Shown: positions 8,049-17,933, counted from the stretch's first letter. The stretch: DNA of 50,739 nucleotides from an uncultured Trichormus sp. (GCA_936914905.1 CAKZGI010000284.1:1-50739); one strand, 5' to 3'. Numbers and translations: made by a program. The notes: a model not told the origin generated them from the letters alone.

Positions 8049-9086
8049 ATGAATTCTGATTCTACTAACTCCCCAAATGATTTTCAACAGGATTCAAATT
8101 CTCAACCTCCTGCTGGGAAATCCATTTCTAAACAAGCTGATGTAGACGAAAATCTTACTAAGACTGCCAATATAGAGGTAGATTCTACTGATGATGATGC
8201 AGATAGTAATTCTATTATCCCCAATGCTGATTTAAATTCACTTTTCCTTTATTTACAAGCTAATGCCGTTAGTACAAGTGCTGAGTCTAATTCAGACTTA
8301 ACTGATGTAAATAATAATGAGTTAGGATTATTAGAAGAAAAGATTAATCATAATATTCAAGTCCAGTTAAAAACAGAAGAGGGAAGACTGTTATTAATTT
8401 TGCCAACCGAATCTCAAGTACCTGCGTCAGAAATAAGTTGGTCAGAAATTTGGCAACAAATGAAGCAGCGCCTCAATGGTAGCGATCGCTTGCGGATACC
8501 TAACACTATAGTACATCTAGTTGCACAAGACCGCCTGTTAGATAGCAGACAACTACAACAATTGGAAGAAACTTTAAATGAAGTCCAACTTCAGCTAAAA
8601 TCAGTGGCGACTAGTCGTAGGCAAACAGCGATCGCAGCTTGTACGTTAGGTTATTCTGTAGAACAAATACAACTACAAACATCCTTTACTACGGATCTTC
8701 AAGCTACCCCCAGAGCTCTGGCAGATGCCCTGTATCTAGAAATGACAGTGCGTTCTGGTGGAGAAATTCGTCATCCTGGTACAGTGATTATTTTGGGAGA
8801 TATCAATCCTGGTGGTATCGTAGTAGCAGATGGAGATATTCTTGTATGGGGGCGGCTGCGGGGAGTAGCTCATGCGGGAGCCACAGGCAATCGTGAGTGT
8901 ATAATCATGGCTTTGCAAATGGAACCAACCCAACTGCGAATCGCCGATGCAGTAGCAAGAGCACCAGAAAAATCACTGATACAATTTTTCCCAGAGGTAG
9001 CACACATTACACCTCAAGGAATTCGCATTGCTAAAGCAGCCGATTTTTCTCGCAATCAGTTAAGTAAAATTAATCAAAGCCTCTAA
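8049..9086 (+). CDS. minC: Septum site-determining protein MinC
   Basis: 345 residues. MinC inhibits FtsZ ring formation away from midcell and works with MinD. The C-terminal beta-helix domain is clear: HPGTVIILGDINPGGIVVADGDI, VWGRLRGVAHAGATGN, and the MinD-contact region near QLRIADAVARAPE. The N-terminal 110 residues are acidic, Asn/Ser-rich and low complexity (NSDSTNSPNDFQ...), an extension common in filamentous cyanobacteria. The ATG giving MNSDSTN was chosen because an upstream alternative at 7998 would translate the repeat spacer. First gene of minC-minD-minE. Confidence 0.92.
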   Translation: MNSDSTNSPNDFQQDSNSQPPAGKSISKQADVDENLTKTANIEVDSTDDDADSNSIIPNADLNSLFLYLQANAVSTSAESNSDLTDVNNNELGLLEEKINHNIQVQLKTEEGRLLLILPTESQVPASEISWSEIWQQMKQRLNGSDRLRIPNTIVHLVAQDRLLDSRQLQQLEETLNEVQLQLKSVATSRRQTAIAACTLGYSVEQIQLQTSFTTDLQATPRALADALYLEMTVRSGGEIRHPGTVIILGDINPGGIVVADGDILVWGRLRGVAHAGATGNRECIIMALQMEPTQLRIADAVARAPEKSLIQFFPEVAHITPQGIRIAKAADFSRNQLSKINQSL

Positions 9087-9135
9087 GATATTTAGTATTA
9101 TTTCCACAACGCCTAATAGAACGCAATTCCTATTT

Positions 9136-9942
9136 ATGACTCGCATTATTGTAACTACCTCCGGTAAAGGAGGAGTGGGTAAAACCACAGTTTCCGCAAA
9201 TTTGGGTATGGCTTTAGCCAAACTAAGTCGGCAAGTCGCCCTAGTTGATGCGGATTTTGGACTCAGAAATTTAGATTTGCTGCTAGGACTAGAAAACCGT
9301 ATCGTCTACACAGCCGTAGAAGTTTTAGCCAGAGAATGTCGTTTAGATCAAGCTTTGGTAAAAGATAAGCGACAACCCAATCTTGTACTTCTACCAGCTG
9401 CCCAAAATCGTACCAAAGATGCCGTCACTCCCGACCAAATGAAACTCCTGGTAAATGCACTAGCACAAAAATACCAGTATATACTGATTGATAGCCCCGC
9501 AGGCATTGAAATGGGGTTTAAAAATGCGATCGCCCCAGCCAAAGAAGCCCTAATTGTCACCACCCCAGAAATTTCTGCAGTCCGCGATGCCGACCGAGTA
9601 GTGGGCTTACTAGAAGCACAAGGTATAAAAAAGATTAGTTTAATAATTAATCGTATCAGACCTGCAATGGTACAGGCAAATGATATGATGTCTGTGCAGG
9701 ATGTTCAGGAACTTCTCGCCATCCCCTTAATTGGGGTAATCCCTGACGACGAGCGTGTAATAGTATCTACCAACCGTGGTGAACCTTTAGTATTATCAGA
9801 CACCCCCTCAATAGCTGCCTTAGCCTTTGAAAACATTGCTCGCAGGTTAGAAGGGCAAACTGTTGAATTTCTTGAGCTTGACTCACCCAACGACAACATC
9901 TTTTCCCGCTTGCGGAAATTGTTATGGACAAAGATTGTTTAA
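9136..9942 (+). CDS. minD: Septum site-determining protein MinD
   Basis: 268-residue ParA/MinD-type ATPase. The deviant Walker A is GKGGVGKTT at residues 8-16, followed by [20 protein letters not shown]; the Walker B-type strand is [11 protein letters not shown]. The amphipathic membrane-targeting helix is at the very C-terminus ([13 protein letters not shown]). It recruits MinC to the membrane and is released by MinE. It lies 49 bp after minC and 35 bp before minE, so one transcript is likely. Confidence 0.97.
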   Translation: MTRIIVTTSGKGGVGKTTVSANLGMALAKLSRQVALVDADFGLRNLDLLLGLENRIVYTAVEVLARECRLDQALVKDKRQPNLVLLPAAQNRTKDAVTPDQMKLLVNALAQKYQYILIDSPAGIEMGFKNAIAPAKEALIVTTPEISAVRDADRVVGLLEAQGIKKISLIINRIRPAMVQANDMMSVQDVQELLAIPLIGVIPDDERVIVSTNRGEPLVLSDTPSIAALAFENIARRLEGQTVEFLELDSPNDNIFSRLRKLLWTKIV

Positions 9943-9977
9943 CTTATTTTCCAGTTTTCGCCTTAGACCTAGCCGCA

Positions 9978-10280
9978 ATGATACTTGAACTTTTAGAAAA
10001 ACTTTTTGTTCGCACACCTGACACCAGTCGCACTCAAGTTAAACGTCGCCTGCAAGTAGTCATAGCCCACGACCGCGCAGACTTAGACCCCCAAACCTTG
10101 GAAAAAATGCGCCAAGAAATTTTGGCAATAGTCTGTCGCTACGTGGAAATTGAAACAGATGGCTTGGAGTTTTCCCTAGAAAGCAACCAACGTACAACAG
10201 CCTTAATCGCTAATTTACCCATCCGCAGGGTAAAAGAAACTACAGATGAACTAGAAGCGAGCGAGATAATCTCAGAATAA
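9978..10280 (+). CDS. minE: Cell division topological specificity factor MinE
   Basis: 100 residues starting [12 protein letters not shown], the amphipathic N-terminal membrane-targeting segment, then [19 protein letters not shown], the MinD-binding region, and a C-terminal topological-specificity domain. The frame is open further upstream to 9924, overlapping minD, but the extra residues do not resemble MinE, so the internal ATG is preferred. Completes the Min oscillator. Confidence 0.93.
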   Translation: MILELLEKLFVRTPDTSRTQVKRRLQVVIAHDRADLDPQTLEKMRQEILAIVCRYVEIETDGLEFSLESNQRTTALIANLPIRRVKETTDELEASEIISE

Positions 10281-10329
10281 AAACACAACCTGGTAGTTAG
10301 GAGAAAGGTGAACCTTCCCTAATTACCAA

Positions 10330-10608
10330 CTATTTCAGCATTAGAGGATCATCTTGAGACAGCAACTTCTCAACTTTTGCCTCGTCAATTCTGGAAGTTA
10401 ATTTTTTGGATTCATGCAAATCTCTAGTGGTTTTAGCCAAAGTTAAAGTTGAACCGATAGAGAAAGCCAAACGGATGCCCATAAAACCTTTTATCCAGTT
10501 ATCAACAGGCAAGTTGACGACACTGAAAGTTTTCATAGAAATAGAAATGAGAAAAGCTGCCCATGTTTGAATAACCCAAGCAGTGCTATCTTTTTGAGGT
10601 GTTTACAT
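10330..10608 (-). pseudogene. YiaA/B two-helix membrane protein with stop at codon 2
   Basis: The minus strand has a strong ribosome site (AGAGGGGAAT) before ATG at 10608-10606, but codon 2 is TAA. The same frame then continues TPQKDSTAWVIQTWAAFLIS and STLTLAKTTRDLHESKKLTS to the end, 92 codons in all. This matches small cyanobacterial proteins with a YiaA/B two-helix domain. Translation from the internal ATG at 10536 would remove most of the first membrane helix. Convergent with minE. Confidence 0.6.
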
Positions 10609-11092
10609 ATTCCCCTCTTTTTGGCTAACGCACTTTCAGTCAGATTTAATACAGTGCTAAGAACCTACATTCCGCACGCTTAACTGTCACAATCGTTCAG
10701 TACGGAAGTGAAGTCATGAAAGAAGAGTAAAAAATTACAGTTATCTATACAAAACAAATTTTCGATAGGAAAATTTATTCAGATGGCTTCTCAATCAGGA
10801 GTAATAAACAATAGACCTCTTGCAAAATTTTTTCTGTGGTATGATAGAGAGTTTTAGATTTTATGTATTTTTGGTGTTCTTTGCCCTCGCTAATTCAAAC
10901 ATAACCGTGTAACTCTAACTTTTGGTTAAAACAAAGACAAACCCGTTTTATAACATAAAATTAATTTTGCAATAGGTATTAGGTATAATGACCTTGAACC
11001 AGGTTTTCCATAAAAAAAACCTAAGAACCGAAACTTTGTACTTGGTCGTATTTATTAACTGTATATCTAACTTAATAGTAGTAATTCTTATT
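10609..11092. other. Gene-free region holding a MITE
   Basis: Nothing coding is visible. It contains the MITE at 10813-10979 and an AT-rich stretch leading to the IS5-type remnant. Confidence 0.5.
10813..10979. mobile_element. MITE-like element with AGACCTCTTGCAAAATT ends
   Basis: About 167 bp. The left end is AGACCTCTTGCAAAATT; the right end, read inward, is ATACCTATTGCAAAATT. The AGACCT start is shared with the IS5-type element nested at 30809-31963, suggesting an IS5-family parent. No open frame inside. Confidence 0.6.
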
Positions 11093-11970
11093 TAGGGCTT
11101 GCTGAATAAACGAAAAACCTGGATAAATTAAGAGATTCGGGGTATAAAAAGTGAAAAAAGTGCAAAGAAAAGAGTTAAAATAGGTAAAACTCCTTGCATC
11201 AAGGTGTATTAAGATATATCAGAAAGCGCAATAACAAGAAACAGCGCCAGAAAACTTTGAACTACTCTTTGGTGGGAAACTAGCATCAGATAACCAGTGG
11301 ATAATCATGGCGTAGATGATACATTGGTCAGAATTTGAGGGAGAATATGCAGGCATATTTTCAGAAGAAATAGGCGCACCAGCCAAAACATTTAGGATGG
11401 CGTTGGGAGCATTAATAATCAAAGAGAAATTAGGAATAAGTGATAGAAAAACAGCAGAACAGATTGATATTCCTATCTGCAATAGTTTATAGAAATGTCA
11501 ACCTATAGTAACTAACCTCTATTTGATGCTTCCATGCTAGTTCACTTTCGAGAAGGAATAGATGTAAAATTAGTCAACAAATTGAATCAAGAAATTGTCA
11601 AACAGGGGTTAGAAATAAAAGAGGAGGAAGTAAAATCAAAAAAGTCAGAAACAGAAGACTCAAAAAGTGAGCTTAGCAATCGGGAGAAATGAATATTAGA
11701 TGCCAGTTGTGCGCCAGCAGATATCAGTTATCCAACTGACTGAGGATTATTAGATCAAGCAAGAAAGCAAACAGAAAAAACTATAGATACATTATATAAC
11801 TCCCTATTGAGGGTAAATTCGGACAAGCTAAACTAAGATTTAGCCTTCGGAGAGTGATGACTAAACTTTCTCATACTTCTTTAACTGAAATTGCTATTTC
11901 TTTTTTAGTTATGAATCTTTGTACTCTTCTCTTAGGGCTTTTTTGTGTCTTTTTATGGCGATTTTTCAGA
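11093..11970 (+). pseudogene. IS5-type transposase remnant, internally deleted
   Basis: The left end reads TAGGGCTTGCTGAATAAACG, an IS terminus. The coding trace includes NFELLFGGKLASDNQWIIMA, then TAG, then HWSEFEGEYAGIFSEEIGAP, FRMALGALIIKEKLGISDRK, PLFDASMLVHFREGIDVKLV, and ILDASCAPADISYPTD. These are the N-terminal (DUF772) and linker parts of a cyanobacterial IS5-type transposase. At about 11810 it jumps straight to EGKFGQAKLRFSLRRVMTKL and SLTEIAISFLVMNLC, the C-terminus, so roughly 200 codons with most of the catalytic domain are missing. Several in-frame stops and shifts are also present. The right end of the IS is not found. Confidence 0.8.
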
Positions 11971-12271
11971 ACCACATCTTCTTTCACTTCTTTTATTAAT
12001 GAAAATTATGTTTTGGATAATCACAGCCTAAAAAAAGTCACTTCCCTTGAATGCTTCTTTCCTCAAATTGCTTTGTCTCTTCTTTTACTTGATATTCAAG
12101 ACTGGCTCCCCTTGCACATAGTTGTGGTTTTGACATCTCTATTTCCAGGTGCAAGATGTGAGCCTCCCACGAGCGAGGTTTACGCTCCCGCAATAAATGA
12201 AAGAAACACGTTCAGATTGAAAATCTGAAATACTTGCTTGCCAAGGGTTATAAAATGTGTTTCTTGAGAGT
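11971..12271. other. Gap between IS remnant and DUF4335 gene
   Basis: Holds a dispersed repeat (GAGCCTCCCACGAGCGAGG near 12159) and a short palindrome TTCAGATTGAAAATCTGAA just past the DUF4335 stop. The palindrome lacks a T-run, so a terminator role is only possible. Confidence 0.4.
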
Positions 12272-13858
12272 TTACGGTGTTTCTGGAAAAGTTTGCACCT
12301 TACCATCTGGACTAAAAACTGCTCTGAGTTTAATATTTCGCCCAGATTTATTTGTAGAAACAAAAGCTTTACCAATTTCTGGAATACCAGTGCTATTAAC
12401 GTATTCTCTGGCGGCTCGATTTAATGGCAAAATGCGTTCAACAGACCCATCAACACCCAACATCAAACTATACTCCAATGTTTGGGAAAATCCAGTAGGA
12501 GGCTGCCAACGCTTTTGCAAATATTCCCTAGCTTCGGCTACTTGAGGTATATCAAATAATGTATTTTCCCTAACCGCTACATCTGTCGGTAAGGAAGAGT
12601 TTCTTGCAGATCGCAATTTTTCTACTAAATTATCGTCAGTTGCTAGAGAAGAAGTTGTACCAGAGGAATCAGCTGTTTTACCTAATTGTTGTGAGTCTGG
12701 TTGAGAAATTATGGGAGCAGAAGTTTGAGCTTGAGTCTCATTAGGTAAAGTAGTAACAGACGGAGGGATATTAGAGAAACTACTGATATCTGTCGGAGGT
12801 AAATTTTGACGATTGGTAGAATTAATACCACTTTGGGTAATCACCCTTGTGGAGTTTTGTGGAGGATTCGCTTCTGTGGATAATGGTAGTCCTAGATTAC
12901 TAGGAATAACAGGCTTGTTAGTTTGCGGTATCGTCAGATTTTTCGGTAATATTGGATTTGTTGCTGGGACAGTTGCATTGGGAAAATCCAGAGGCTTGGA
13001 GGTTAAACTTGGATCAGCCGGTGGAGGAGGGGGATCTAAATTGGGGATTTGTAGAGCCGCAGTATTGCTTGGGGGAGTAGGCAAATTACCGGGAGCGTTA
13101 ATTCCTGTTGGCGGATTATTTAAAGAGGGAGAAGATTCAAGAGAAATTTGATCGGCCGTTGAAGCTGGCTTTTTAGCTGTTTGCTCGTTATTTTGCCTTA
13201 TGTTATTAGCATAATGCCAGGTTAAGGGAGTTAAACCCAGAGCTAATACTAACATTGCAGCTATTGGTGTCCAACTTGGCACACTGCGAATAGAACTCTC
13301 ACTTTTGAGATTTGGTAATGTGATGACATCAGTTGAGTATTCATCTAAAGCATTTGCCAAATCAAATAATTGTAATAAAGTAAGTTGAATTACAGGACCA
13401 GATGTGGCGTTACCAAGAGAACCAAGAAATAGTTTATGAGTTAAATGATCACTGGATTCTACATAAATGGTTGCCTCTAGAATGCTCATACTAGAAGTAT
13501 CTGGGGTTTTAGGTAATGGTGAAGTGGAGGCAACTTCATTTAATTCTGGCTCTTCAGATGTTGTATTTGATTTTTGCGGTTCTAAAAAATTGAAACAAAA
13601 ACTATCTGCTGATTGTTGTAAGAGTTTTTGCGTGTAATGGGTCACAGCATGACATAAAGCTTCTAGCTGATCCTGATCGCCCTTAATTGGTACTTTACTT
13701 TCTTCTGGTAGTGTCAGATCATCAAAATGCAACTGAAAACGCAATTGCTTAATGACAGTTTGCCCCATCCACTTTGATAAAGGTGAACTTTGCGCCAATA
13801 TTTCTAGTGTGCAAGTAGGGGGTGTGTAGCGACGAATGACAGAATTTGGTCTGGGCAT
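12272..13858 (-). CDS. DUF4335 domain protein, single TM, proline-rich
   Basis: 528 residues. The N-terminal domain (SVIRRYTPPTCTLEILAQSS through LEALCHAVTHYTQ) is the cyanobacterium-specific DUF4335. A single membrane helix follows near residue 205 (AAMLVLALGLTPLTWHY), then about 180 residues rich in Pro/Ser/Thr/Asn including PPPPPADP, and a compact C-terminal domain (LQKRWQPPTGFSQTLEYSLM). The ATG giving MPRPNSV is preferred over an upstream one giving MFVPLAI. The preceding gene encodes DUF3038; the pair is commonly adjacent in cyanobacteria and probably co-transcribed. Function unknown. Confidence 0.8.
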   Translation of the reverse strand: MPRPNSVIRRYTPPTCTLEILAQSSPLSKWMGQTVIKQLRFQLHFDDLTLPEESKVPIKGDQDQLEALCHAVTHYTQKLLQQSADSFCFNFLEPQKSNTTSEEPELNEVASTSPLPKTPDTSSMSILEATIYVESSDHLTHKLFLGSLGNATSGPVIQLTLLQLFDLANALDEYSTDVITLPNLKSESSIRSVPSWTPIAAMLVLALGLTPLTWHYANNIRQNNEQTAKKPASTADQISLESSPSLNNPPTGINAPGNLPTPPSNTAALQIPNLDPPPPPADPSLTSKPLDFPNATVPATNPILPKNLTIPQTNKPVIPSNLGLPLSTEANPPQNSTRVITQSGINSTNRQNLPPTDISSFSNIPPSVTTLPNETQAQTSAPIISQPDSQQLGKTADSSGTTSSLATDDNLVEKLRSARNSSLPTDVAVRENTLFDIPQVAEAREYLQKRWQPPTGFSQTLEYSLMLGVDGSVERILPLNRAAREYVNSTGIPEIGKAFVSTNKSGRNIKLRAVFSPDGKVQTFPETP

Positions 13859-13938
13859 AGCTGGAATTGCAAGGGGGACAAACATAAATTTTTGATTTTT
13901 GATTTTTGATTAGTAATTTAAAATCTCCAATTGAAAAT

Positions 13939-14547
13939 CTAAACTTGTTTTGTGGAACGGTCTATTAGTGCTAACCACAATCGGCGATGTCCACCAGAGG
14001 CGCTATAAAAAAGCAAGTCTACCATCAGTTTTAATGCTAAATTAGTCAGCAACTCTGTGGAGACTATTTCATCTTCTTCCATGCGCTCTTGATAGGTATT
14101 GCAGAAAGCATCAATATAATCTCCCAGTAAAGAATTCTGATGAGGTTCTTGATTTTTCGCTGCTATTTTTTCTAATAGCCCTACGGCACGACGAATTAAT
14201 TCTTGGTGCTGTTTGGCAAGATAACAAGTAATCAGAACTAGTGATCGCGCTTCTTCTACATCTAGTTTCTTTCGCCCTCCTTGACCTTTGCGTATGGGAT
14301 TAGACTGGCGTAGTCGCCATAAAGCTACTCGATCAGGGACTTTCGTCTCTAAATTTAAACTAATCGCCGCCGAAAGCATAGCATCAGAACCAAGTCCAAT
14401 TAAAGTTTCTAGCGCCAAGAGCACCAAATCTAACTGGGTTTTGATATTATCCCATTGAACTGAATTTGGGGTCGGAAACTGAGTTAAATCGTCCCACTGG
14501 GAATTCGGTCTGGCTGAATTAGCGGCCGACTGCATAACTTTTAGCAT
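13939..14547 (-). CDS. DUF3038 domain protein
   Basis: 202 residues, largely helical, with LDLVLLALETLIGLGSDAML, VALWRLRQSNP and the basic patch RKGQGGRKKLD, features of the cyanobacterial DUF3038 family. It ends 80 bp before the DUF4335 start on the same strand. A second ATG four codons in (MQSAAN) is an equally good start. No membrane segment or signal peptide. Function unknown; conserved pairing with DUF4335 suggests a joint role. Confidence 0.8.
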   Translation of the reverse strand: MLKVMQSAANSARPNSQWDDLTQFPTPNSVQWDNIKTQLDLVLLALETLIGLGSDAMLSAAISLNLETKVPDRVALWRLRQSNPIRKGQGGRKKLDVEEARSLVLITCYLAKQHQELIRRAVGLLEKIAAKNQEPHQNSLLGDYIDAFCNTYQERMEEDEIVSTELLTNLALKLMVDLLFYSASGGHRRLWLALIDRSTKQV

Positions 14548-14761
14548 AGGTGATCCGGCGAATAGAGGCTGTTGCTGTTACCCATTTTGAAACGAAAGAA
14601 GCAGAAAAATTATTGGTTTTCCATAGTTATACCATTTTGGAAGGCAGAAGGCAGGAGCTAGGAAACAGGAGCTAGAAGGCGGAAGCTAAGATATTTTTCT
14701 CTGTCACCCGAAGGGTGATGGGTGATGCCTCCGGCACGCTACGCGAACGCTTTAGCGATAC

Positions 14762-14800
14762 GTCAGCGCGGTCTTGGAGTTTCCCCAAGACCGCGCTGAC
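14762..14800. repeat. Perfect 16-bp hairpin abutting the mutS2 stop
   Basis: GTCAGCGCGGTCTTGG, a 7-nt loop, then its exact complement, ending one base before the mutS2 stop codon. There is no T-run on the minus-strand side, so it is more like a mobile palindromic repeat than a classical terminator. The preceding 60 bp (GGCACGCTACGCGAACGC, TTTAGCGATACG) are a known style of Nostocales dispersed repeat. Confidence 0.85.
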
Positions 14801-17296
14801 TTACCTATCACTTGTCACCTGTTCCACATGAGCAATTGTGACACCAGTCCCGCCATCTGCTTGTTCTGCTGGTTCGTGGTGGCTGACTCTGGGGTGTTGA
14901 TGCAAAAAAGCGTGAACTCCTTGCTTTAACTTACCTGTACCATATCCATGAATAATCCATAAAGGTCCATCAGCTTCGGAAATCGCTTTTTCTAAGATAT
15001 ATTCGGCATCAGCTACCCGTTTTCCGCGCAAATCAACGGTATTTTTCGAGGTACGAATAGCTAAAGCTCGTGCTGGTGGTGGGGTAACGGCTGGTGCTGG
15101 TTTGGGTTTAGCAGTGGGTTCTGGTTTCTGCCCCTCTAAGGATTCTATGTCTTGTAATTGCACCATCATTTTCATGATGCCAAAGCGCACACTGAATTCT
15201 CCATCTGCATCAGGGGCTGTTAACACTTCAGCGGTTTGCCCTAATTTGGGAATACGGATGCGATCGCCTACTTTGGGCATAAACCCTAGTTTGGGTTTGG
15301 GTGGTGGTGCGGGTTGATATTTTTCTGTAATTTCACTTAATGCCTTAGTTGCTTGCTGGGCATCTTGGGCGGTGGGTTTTCCTTGTTGCAAACGGCGAAT
15401 AACTTCGGCAATTTCTCCTTTGGCTTGGATGATTGCTTGCTGTACTGCTACTTCTTGGGAAGCACGCAAATCTTTTTCTCGTTCTTGTAAAGCTGTGGCT
15501 TTCTGGGAAACTTCTTTGTATAATTTTTCGGCTTGACGTAATAATTCTTGCGCTTCCGCCGCTTTGGTTTCCTGACTGCGCCGCTGTGCTTCTAAGCCTG
15601 CAATTACTTGATTAACTTCGTCCGTGGCTTCTCCTACTTGACTTTTTGCAGCTTCTACCACTTCTGGTTTTAATCCCAGACGCAAGGCAATGGCTAAGGC
15701 GTTGGAACGTCCAGGAATACCCCACAATAACCGATAGGTTGGTGAGAGGGTAGCGTCATTAAATTCTACTGAGGCGTTTTCAAAGCGAATATCCTCATAT
15801 TTCAAAGCTTTTAATTCCCCAAAGTGGGTGGTAGCAATGGTTAATTGGGCATGATCAGCGAGATATTGTAAAAGAGCTATCGCTAATGCACTACCTTCTA
15901 CCGGATCAGTACCCGCACCCACTTCATCTAGTAAGACTAGGGAATTGGGCATGGGGCATTGGGCATTGGGCATTAGGAAAATTACTTCCCCATCTCCCCC
16001 ATTTTCTCTCATCTCCCCCATCTCCCAGTCCCTAGTCCCCAGTCGCCGATCTCCAGTGCCTAAAGCATTTAAAATCCGACTAATGCGGCGAATATGCCCG
16101 GAAAATGTTGATAAACTTTGTTGTAAAGATTGTTCATCCCCAATATCGGCTAAAACCTGGTCAAACCAAGGAATTTCTACTGGTTCACGGGCGGGAACAA
16201 ATAAGCCCACTTTGGCCATTAAGGCTGCTAATCCCAAGGTTTTTAAAGTTACAGTTTTACCACCAGTATTGGGTCCAGTAATTGTGACGACTTTGATGTG
16301 GGGACTAATTAATAAATCAACGGGAATTACTGGATGTCCCTGTTCATGCTGTTGTTGCCAAACTAACAAGGGATGGCGTAATTGCCGCAGGGTAATTATT
16401 TGCTGTTCTTGACGATTTACAAACCGGGGCGGATTAGCACCTATCCAGAAACTATACCTAGCTTTAGCTGTGGCTATATCTAAGGTAGTGACAATTGCTA
16501 ATAACTTTTCTAAATCGGGTTTAACTGCGGCGACTTGCTCTGTTAAATTGCGACGAATAGCTTCTTCTTCGGCCTGTTCTCTTCTAATAGCTTGGCGCAG
16601 TTGGTTGCCCATTGACACAATGCTATTAGGTTCGACATACAAAGTTGCACCGCTGGTGGACGTGTCATGAACAACACCGGGAACTGCATCCTTTTGTGGT
16701 GCTTTTACGGGGATAACATAGCGCTCGCCCCGTTTAGTGATAATAGGTTCTTGTAATGCTCCCGATTTTGCTTGAATGATATTGTGCAGTTTTTGGGTAA
16801 TTTGACCACGTGATTTCCGCAAATCTTCCCGAATTTCTCCTAATTTTTGACTAGCGCGGTCTGTAACTTGCGATCGTTCATCAATACAACGGTGAATTTC
16901 CTGCTCTAATTCCGGGTAAGTCCGTAATTCGGCAACTAACTCAGCCAAAATTGGTATATCTTCCTGATTGTCAATTAACCGACGTAAATTTCTTGCACCA
17001 GCAAGGGTGGTAGCGATAGCCAACAGTTCCTCACCAGACAAAATCCCTTGCAGTTCTGCACGTTCTAGGGAATCACCAATATCTTGAATGCCCTCAAAGG
17101 ATAACCCTGGTGTCAGCAGGCTTTCCAGTTGATAGACTTCTTTGGTTTGTGCTAACAACTCTTTACTTTCCTCTAGAGTTGTCGGTATCAGCAAGGTACG
17201 GGCAACTATCGCCCCTAACTTAGTTGCCGCAAAGGTGGAAAGGTGCTGGCAGAGGCAATGCCATTCTAGTAATTCTAAGGTTTCAGACTGGATCAA
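14801..17296 (-). CDS. mutS2: Endonuclease MutS2
   Basis: 831 residues. MutS2 is the MutS paralogue with a C-terminal Smr nuclease domain; it acts on branched DNA and, in other bacteria, on collided ribosomes. Visible: the core and lever domains, Walker A TGPNTGGKTVTLKT, DIGDEQSLQQSLSTFSGH, Walker B LVLLDEVGAGTDP, a coiled-coil linker, a KOW-like segment (VGDRIRIPKLGQ) and the Smr domain (VDLRGKRVADAEY, WIIHGYGTGKLKQGVHAFL). Between NAL and PNSLVLLDEV sits a foreign 37-residue insert (see the repeat entry) that keeps the frame open. Otherwise complete. Whether the ATPase tolerates the insert is unknown. Confidence 0.9.
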   Translation of the reverse strand: MIQSETLELLEWHCLCQHLSTFAATKLGAIVARTLLIPTTLEESKELLAQTKEVYQLESLLTPGLSFEGIQDIGDSLERAELQGILSGEELLAIATTLAGARNLRRLIDNQEDIPILAELVAELRTYPELEQEIHRCIDERSQVTDRASQKLGEIREDLRKSRGQITQKLHNIIQAKSGALQEPIITKRGERYVIPVKAPQKDAVPGVVHDTSTSGATLYVEPNSIVSMGNQLRQAIRREQAEEEAIRRNLTEQVAAVKPDLEKLLAIVTTLDIATAKARYSFWIGANPPRFVNRQEQQIITLRQLRHPLLVWQQQHEQGHPVIPVDLLISPHIKVVTITGPNTGGKTVTLKTLGLAALMAKVGLFVPAREPVEIPWFDQVLADIGDEQSLQQSLSTFSGHIRRISRILNALGTGDRRLGTRDWEMGEMRENGGDGEVIFLMPNAQCPMPNSLVLLDEVGAGTDPVEGSALAIALLQYLADHAQLTIATTHFGELKALKYEDIRFENASVEFNDATLSPTYRLLWGIPGRSNALAIALRLGLKPEVVEAAKSQVGEATDEVNQVIAGLEAQRRSQETKAAEAQELLRQAEKLYKEVSQKATALQEREKDLRASQEVAVQQAIIQAKGEIAEVIRRLQQGKPTAQDAQQATKALSEITEKYQPAPPPKPKLGFMPKVGDRIRIPKLGQTAEVLTAPDADGEFSVRFGIMKMMVQLQDIESLEGQKPEPTAKPKPAPAVTPPPARALAIRTSKNTVDLRGKRVADAEYILEKAISEADGPLWIIHGYGTGKLKQGVHAFLHQHPRVSHHEPAEQADGGTGVTIAHVEQVTSDR
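15950..16060. repeat. 111-bp repeat insertion inside mutS2
   Basis: Sequence of intergenic-repeat type (GGGCATTGGGCATTAGG, then AAATTACTTCCCCATCTC, then CCCAGTCCCTAGTCCCC) lies in the mutS2 frame between Walker A and Walker B. It encodes 37 residues (GTGDRRLGTRDWEMGEMREN then [17 protein letters not shown]) unlike any MutS2. The same core recurs between genes at about 25095-25140 and, inverted, at 35505-35556. Confidence 0.88.
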
Positions 17297-17347
17297 GGCT
17301 TCAACATCTAATCTGAAATCATCGTAACAATTCTAGCCGCTAGAAAG

Positions 17348-17933
17348 CTAAATCTTCCAGGATGAAATTTTTATAGTGTCAGTACAGCAAAAAATTATGG
17401 TAGTAATCTTCTGGCGTTGAGTCCAGTATTTCGATTCCTGAATTGTTGCAATTAAACCAATATAAATTTTTCTACCTATACGCCCTGCTTGTAGCAACTC
17501 TTGTAGTTTTTGTTTCACTTCCACAACTTCAATAATCTCCTATCGATAGGCTTTGAGAATTTGTCCAGCAACTCCTAAAATTTGTAAACCTAAATTCTGA
17601 GCTAGATTACGACCTTTTTCTTCCTCAATTAACAAAGGTAAATTATGGCCATAAGCCAAATCAATAGCTTGTTTTTCCGCCTCAACTACTTGATGAAGCG
17701 TACATAAGATGTTATTTGAAATAGGATCAATCACTTCAATCAAATCATGAATTCCATGATGTTGCTTATAAACATTCCAACTCGAGAACTCACCTCGATA
17801 GAGTTCTTGAGTTACAATTGTTGGTACTAGAATTCGATCATAATATCTTCCGAATGAAGTTATACCCATCACTAAGTTTCTCTAGAGTAATTAGAGGTCG
17901 AGTATCACTAACAATGGAGGGTTTATTGCTCAC
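17348..17933 (-). pseudogene. DUF3368 PIN-like toxin, decayed
   Basis: Starts at GTG 17933, overlapping the stop of the upstream antitoxin pseudogene. The first part reads IVSDTRPLITLEKLSDGYNF, the PIN-like N-terminus. A one-base shift near AAGATATTATGATCG moves to the frame YDRILVPTIVTQELYRGEFS, which runs through LGLQILGVAGQILKAYR to a TAG at 17542-17540. After it the frame continues EIIEVVEVKQKLQELLQAGR, the normal C-terminal part of DUF3368 proteins. Two lesions at least. The family are presumed toxin nucleases paired with UPF0175. Confidence 0.75.

Noticed and set aside
12813-13151. Plus-strand glycine-rich frame opposite the DUF4335 gene
   Set aside because: It is the antisense shadow of the proline-rich linker; codon pattern and homology support the minus strand.
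14762-14800. Classical rho-independent terminator for mutS2
   Set aside because: The stem is strong but no T-run follows on the minus strand, and the surrounding sequence is dispersed repeat.
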